NCBI GenBank assembly: GCA_002440885.1
Contig: DJVY01000219.1
Location: forward strand, 1-8,785
DNA from: Bacteroidales bacterium UBA6244
GTDB lineage: Bacteria; Bacteroidota; Bacteroidia; Bacteroidales; F082
Direction: 5' to 3'
Length of the DNA stretch: 8,785 nucleotides
Made by a program: the position numbers and the translations under genes. Numbering within the stretch: the stretch's first letter is position 1; every line of letters begins with the position of its first letter. Positions 6,743 through 8,785 of this stretch are shown in pieces. The notes below the pieces were generated by a model that did no database searches, had not been told where the DNA came from, and saw nothing but the letters and a program-made list of their open reading frames with translations.

Positions 6743-7522
6743 ATGCATAGCACCGATCAAAAACTCGCTGCATTTAAGAGGCTACTCAATATTATGGACG
6801 ATCTGCGCGCAGGTTGTCCGTGGGACAAAGAACAGACCATCGAAAGCCTGCGCCATCTTACCATCGAAGAAGTATATGAATTGTCGGATGCCATTATGGC
6901 CAGCGATCTGCCTGCAATGCAAGGCGAGTTGGGCGATTTAATGTTGCATCTGGTTTTTTATGCCAAAATTGCAAGCGAACAGGGAGCGTTTGATATTTAC
7001 GATGTCTTGAACGGGATTTCTGAGAAACTCATCTATCGACATCCACACATATACAGCGACGTTACTGTGTCCGATGCTACTGATGTGAAGAACAACTGGG
7101 AAAAACTAAAGCTTAAAGAGGGCAAGAAATCTGTATTGGAAGGAGTGCCCAAATCAATGCCGCCTTTGGTGAAAGCTTACCGCATACAAGAAAAAGTAAA
7201 AGGAGTGGGTTTTGAGTGGAAAGCCCGTGAGCAGGTGTGGGACAAAGTTATAGAAGAGCTAAATGAGCTTAAATACGAGGTTGAGCAAGAATCCGATAAA
7301 CAGCATCTTGAGGATGAATTCGGCGATTTGCTGTTTGCCTTGGTAAACTACGCACGCTATCTGGGAATAAACCCCGAAGACGCACTTGAACGAACCAATA
7401 GGAAATTCATCAACCGGTTTCAGTATATCGAATCGGCCTCAAAGAAAGATGGTAAAAAACTCGAAGACATGAGTCTTGAAGAAATGGATCATTACTGGAA
7501 TGAAGCCAAAAGTCTGGAATAA
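6743..7522 (+). CDS. mazG: Nucleoside triphosphate pyrophosphohydrolase MazG
   Basis: 259 residues, close to the 263 of E. coli MazG, with both tandem MazG domains. Domain 1 has the substrate-side motif CPWDKEQT (25-32), the metal-binding EE-x-x-E (Glu42, Glu43, Glu46) and ELGD (62-65). NNWEKLK (117-123) marks the linker. Domain 2 has VGFEW (155-159), EELNELKYE (171-179) and EFGD (192-195). The enzyme cleaves NTPs and dNTPs to NMP and pyrophosphate in the cytoplasm, removing non-canonical nucleotides; in E. coli it also affects ppGpp levels. The start is 3 bp after the receiver stop, with AGGA (6732-6735) 7 nt upstream, one of the few SD-like sequences here. It lies in the two-component operon, but no functional link is evident, and there is no toxin-antitoxin pair beside it as in E. 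coli mazEF-mazG. Confidence 0.96.
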   Translation: MHSTDQKLAAFKRLLNIMDDLRAGCPWDKEQTIESLRHLTIEEVYELSDAIMASDLPAMQGELGDLMLHLVFYAKIASEQGAFDIYDVLNGISEKLIYRHPHIYSDVTVSDATDVKNNWEKLKLKEGKKSVLEGVPKSMPPLVKAYRIQEKVKGVGFEWKAREQVWDKVIEELNELKYEVEQESDKQHLEDEFGDLLFALVNYARYLGINPEDALERTNRKFINRFQYIESASKKDGKKLEDMSLEEMDHYWNEAKSLE

Positions 7523-7541
7523 TAGCTCCTACAACGTTAAT

Positions 7542-8381
7542 ATGACTCGTTTTGTATCCTATCCTTTGATTTCATTGCTGCTTATGCTTGTCCTGTCGCT
7601 GGCCACAAAGGCGCAAGCACCGGCCTTATCACGAGGGGTATATGATTTTCCTGATCAGCCAAACGGAGCTTATTTTAAAAGCTATCTTAAAGCCGCTCAA
7701 TCCATTTATACCGCGCCCTTGCATTGGAACAAAAAGCAATGGATAACAGCAGCCGGGGTTACGGCAGCCGGGGTTTTGCTCTATGTTTACGATGATGAGA
7801 TAAGAACTGTTTTCAGGAATAATCAGTCGGAAGAAGCTGATTTTGCTTCCAAATACCTATTCGAGCCTTGGGGAAGCGGGCTTTATCCTGCTGTTGCCAT
7901 GGGGGGTTTTTATGTTGTGGGTCTGGCTTTTAATGACGTCCGTTCCCGGCAAATTGCTCTCGGCGGCACACAAGCCTGGGTGATGAGTGCTGTCACAGTG
8001 CAGGTTCTAAAACACCTGACCCACCGCCATCGCCCCGATCAGGATAACCCGGCTAACCCAAGGTTGTGGGAAGGTCCTTTTGGCGGGTTTTCTTACACCT
8101 CTTTTCCCTCCGGACATACTATCACTGCCTTTTCACTGGCTTCTTTCATGTCATCAGTTTATCACGAAAAAATTTGGGTCAGTGTGTTGGCTTATGGTTT
8201 GGCCACCGGGGTTGGCCTGTCGCGGGTTTACGATGATAAACACTGGAGCAGTGATGTGCTTATCGGAGCGGCGCTTGGTTTTGCTATCGGAAAAACAGTT
8301 TACCGACTCATGCAGCCCGGCGGCAAGCTCTCCATAGCACCGGGCAGGGGAGGTGGGGTAGCCCTGGTTTACCGATTCTAA
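7542..8381 (+). CDS. Exported PAP2-family phosphatase (acid phosphatase / lipid phosphatase)
   Basis: From ATG 7542 the product has 279 residues: a signal peptide or first helix (about 6-22, with ATKAQA a possible cleavage site), then about six hydrophobic segments (near 67-84, 113-130, 139-159, 193-208, 211-230 and 239-257). The three PAP2 motifs are complete: K-x6-RP (Lys157, Arg164, Pro165), PSGH (His192 in SFPSGHT) and SR-x5-H-x3-D (Ser227, Arg228, His234, Asp238). Members remove phosphate from lipid phosphates such as undecaprenyl-pyrophosphate, phosphatidic acid, phosphatidylglycerophosphate or lipid A phosphates, with the active site on the periplasmic face. The substrate cannot be read from the sequence. 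The in-frame ATG at 7476 is rejected: it lies inside mazG and puts about 22 polar residues before the signal sequence. The gap to mazG is 19 bp, so it is probably co-transcribed. A 15-bp tandem duplication lies at 7746-7775. Confidence 0.9.
   Translation: MTRFVSYPLISLLLMLVLSLATKAQAPALSRGVYDFPDQPNGAYFKSYLKAAQSIYTAPLHWNKKQWITAAGVTAAGVLLYVYDDEIRTVFRNNQSEEADFASKYLFEPWGSGLYPAVAMGGFYVVGLAFNDVRSRQIALGGTQAWVMSAVTVQVLKHLTHRHRPDQDNPANPRLWEGPFGGFSYTSFPSGHTITAFSLASFMSSVYHEKIWVSVLAYGLATGVGLSRVYDDKHWSSDVLIGAALGFAIGKTVYRLMQPGGKLSIAPGRGGGVALVYRF
7746..7775 (+). repeat. 15-bp in-frame tandem duplication inside the PAP2 gene
   Basis: Two adjacent 15-bp units, ACAGCAGCCGGGGTT (7746-7760) and ACGGCAGCCGGGGTT (7761-7775), differ at one base. 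They encode TAAGV-TAAGV in the first membrane helix after the signal sequence (residues 69-78). The single difference is synonymous (Thr codons). A recent in-frame duplication by slippage is the simplest reading. Confidence 0.85.
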
Positions 8382-8382
8382 A

Positions 8383-8418
8383 AAAAGAGGCCATCTCCTG
8401 AACGGGATGGCCTCTTTT
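8383..8418. terminator. Bidirectional rho-independent terminator
   Basis: A 13-bp perfect stem, AAAAGAGGCCATC (8383-8395) with GATGGCCTCTTTT (8406-8418), around a 10-base loop that can close by two further pairs (one a G-T wobble). The plus-strand stem ends in four Ts and begins immediately after the PAP2 stop codon. On the minus strand the hairpin is followed by seven Ts and lies 19 bp past the peroxiredoxin stop. It therefore serves both convergent genes, with the stronger U tract on the peroxiredoxin side. Confidence 0.92.
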
Positions 8419-8437
8419 AACAAAAAGTTCTACTTTT

Positions 8438-8785
8438 TTAGTGTGTGCTGAGGTATTTTGCAATGCCTTCAGAAGTGGCTTCCAAAGCATCCTGTCCCGG
8501 TTCCCAGTTGGCGGGGCAAACTTCACCAAATTCTTCATGAAATTGCCATGCATCAACAATGCGGAGGGCTTCGGTAATGCTCCTTCCTAAAGGTAAATCG
8601 TTTACCACCTGGTGGCGAACAACACCTTGTTTGTCGATAAGGAACAGCCCACGATAGGCTACCGGTTCGCCGTTAAATTCAGCTTCGCCGTCTTCATTGT
8701 ATTCGTATGAACCGGCTAACACGTCATAGTTTTCCGAAATGGTTTTCGACAGGTCGGAAACGATAGGGTATTTTACTCCTTTTAT
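8438..8785 (-). CDS. Typical 2-Cys peroxiredoxin (AhpC/Prx1 group), C-terminal part
   Basis: The minus-strand frame is open from the last base of the window to TAA 8440-8438, giving 115 residues that begin IKGVKYPIVSDL and lack the N-terminus with the peroxidatic Cys. A GTG at 8722 is an internal Val, not the start. Recognisable blocks are KYPIVSDLSKTISENYDVL, RGLFLIDKQGVVRHQVVNDL, GRSITEALR and FHEEFGEVCPANW, whose Cys is the resolving cysteine of typical 2-Cys enzymes. These reduce hydrogen peroxide and organic hydroperoxides in the cytoplasm, using thioredoxin or AhpF as reductant. Between YDVL and AYRGLF there is an acidic insert of about 17 residues (AGSYEYNEDGEAEFNGEPV) that is absent from the E. 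coli-type enzyme; I recall similar inserts in Bacteroidota peroxiredoxins. Convergent with the PAP2 gene and sharing its terminator. Confidence 0.95.
   Translation of the reverse strand: MKGVKYPIVSDLSKTISENYDVLAGSYEYNEDGEAEFNGEPVAYRGLFLIDKQGVVRHQVVNDLPLGRSITEALRIVDAWQFHEEFGEVCPANWEPGQDALEATSEGIAKYLSTH

Noticed and set aside
7476..7541. ATG at 7476 for the PAP2 protein.
   Set aside because: It overlaps the end of mazG by 47 bp and adds a polar segment before the signal sequence. The ATG at 7542 fits both the signal peptide and the spacing.
8154..8559. Two minus-strand open frames (8154-8423 and 8308-8559) overlapping the PAP2 end and peroxiredoxin start.
   Set aside because: Both run through the terminator hairpin and clash with two well-supported genes. 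No domain is visible in either.
1..8785. tRNA, rRNA, CRISPR repeats, insertion sequences, toxin-antitoxin genes beside mazG.
   Set aside because: No cloverleaf-like or regularly spaced repeats, no transposase frame and no small gene pair were seen; the gene beside mazG on each side is a receiver and a PAP2 phosphatase.

Overview
The window looks like chromosomal DNA from a member of the Bacteroidota. Three things point there: two start-proximal motifs match the Bacteroidota -7 consensus TAnnTTTG, the starts mostly lack Shine-Dalgarno sequences and are A-rich, and the gene families are typical of the phylum (GIN-domain lipoprotein, TPR-PAS sensor kinase, PagL-like outer-membrane protein, peroxiredoxin with an acidic insert). 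I cannot place it to genus. There are nine protein genes, two of them cut by the window edges. I see no RNA genes, mobile elements or CRISPR array. Coding is dense and no gene-free stretch exceeds about 150 bases.

Layout. Positions 1-174 (+) hold the C-terminal tail of a MacB/FtsX-type ABC permease. It converges on a three-gene minus-strand operon (3420 down to 200), transcribed in this order: a PagL/acyloxyacyl-hydrolase-like outer-membrane protein, a GIN-domain (DUF2807) lipoprotein, and a polytopic GT-C-like membrane protein. The genes overlap by 8 bp or are separated by 1 bp. A divergent intergenic region of 146 bp (3421-3566) carries a promoter candidate on each strand and a perfect 6-bp-arm palindrome. 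On the plus strand follow a TPR-PAS-PAS histidine kinase (3567-6362), a stand-alone receiver overlapping it by ATGA (6359-6739), a full-length MazG NTP pyrophosphohydrolase (6743-7522) and an exported PAP2 lipid phosphatase (7542-8381). A strong bidirectional terminator (8383-8418) separates these from a convergent 2-Cys peroxiredoxin gene that runs off the right edge.

How the genes may work together (inference). Both sides of the divergent promoter encode envelope proteins. The minus operon has a lipid-A-deacylase-like barrel, a surface or periplasmic lipoprotein and a GT-C-like integral membrane protein. The plus operon has an extracytoplasmic TPR sensor kinase and a secreted PAP2 phosphatase. 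A sensor-linked envelope or lipid A remodelling locus is a reasonable hypothesis, but the sequence does not prove it, and MazG is a housekeeping enzyme that may simply share the transcript. The most notable molecular oddity is that the PagL-like protein keeps the catalytic His and Ser but has Asn where PagL has its catalytic Glu. I found no clearly new biological system.
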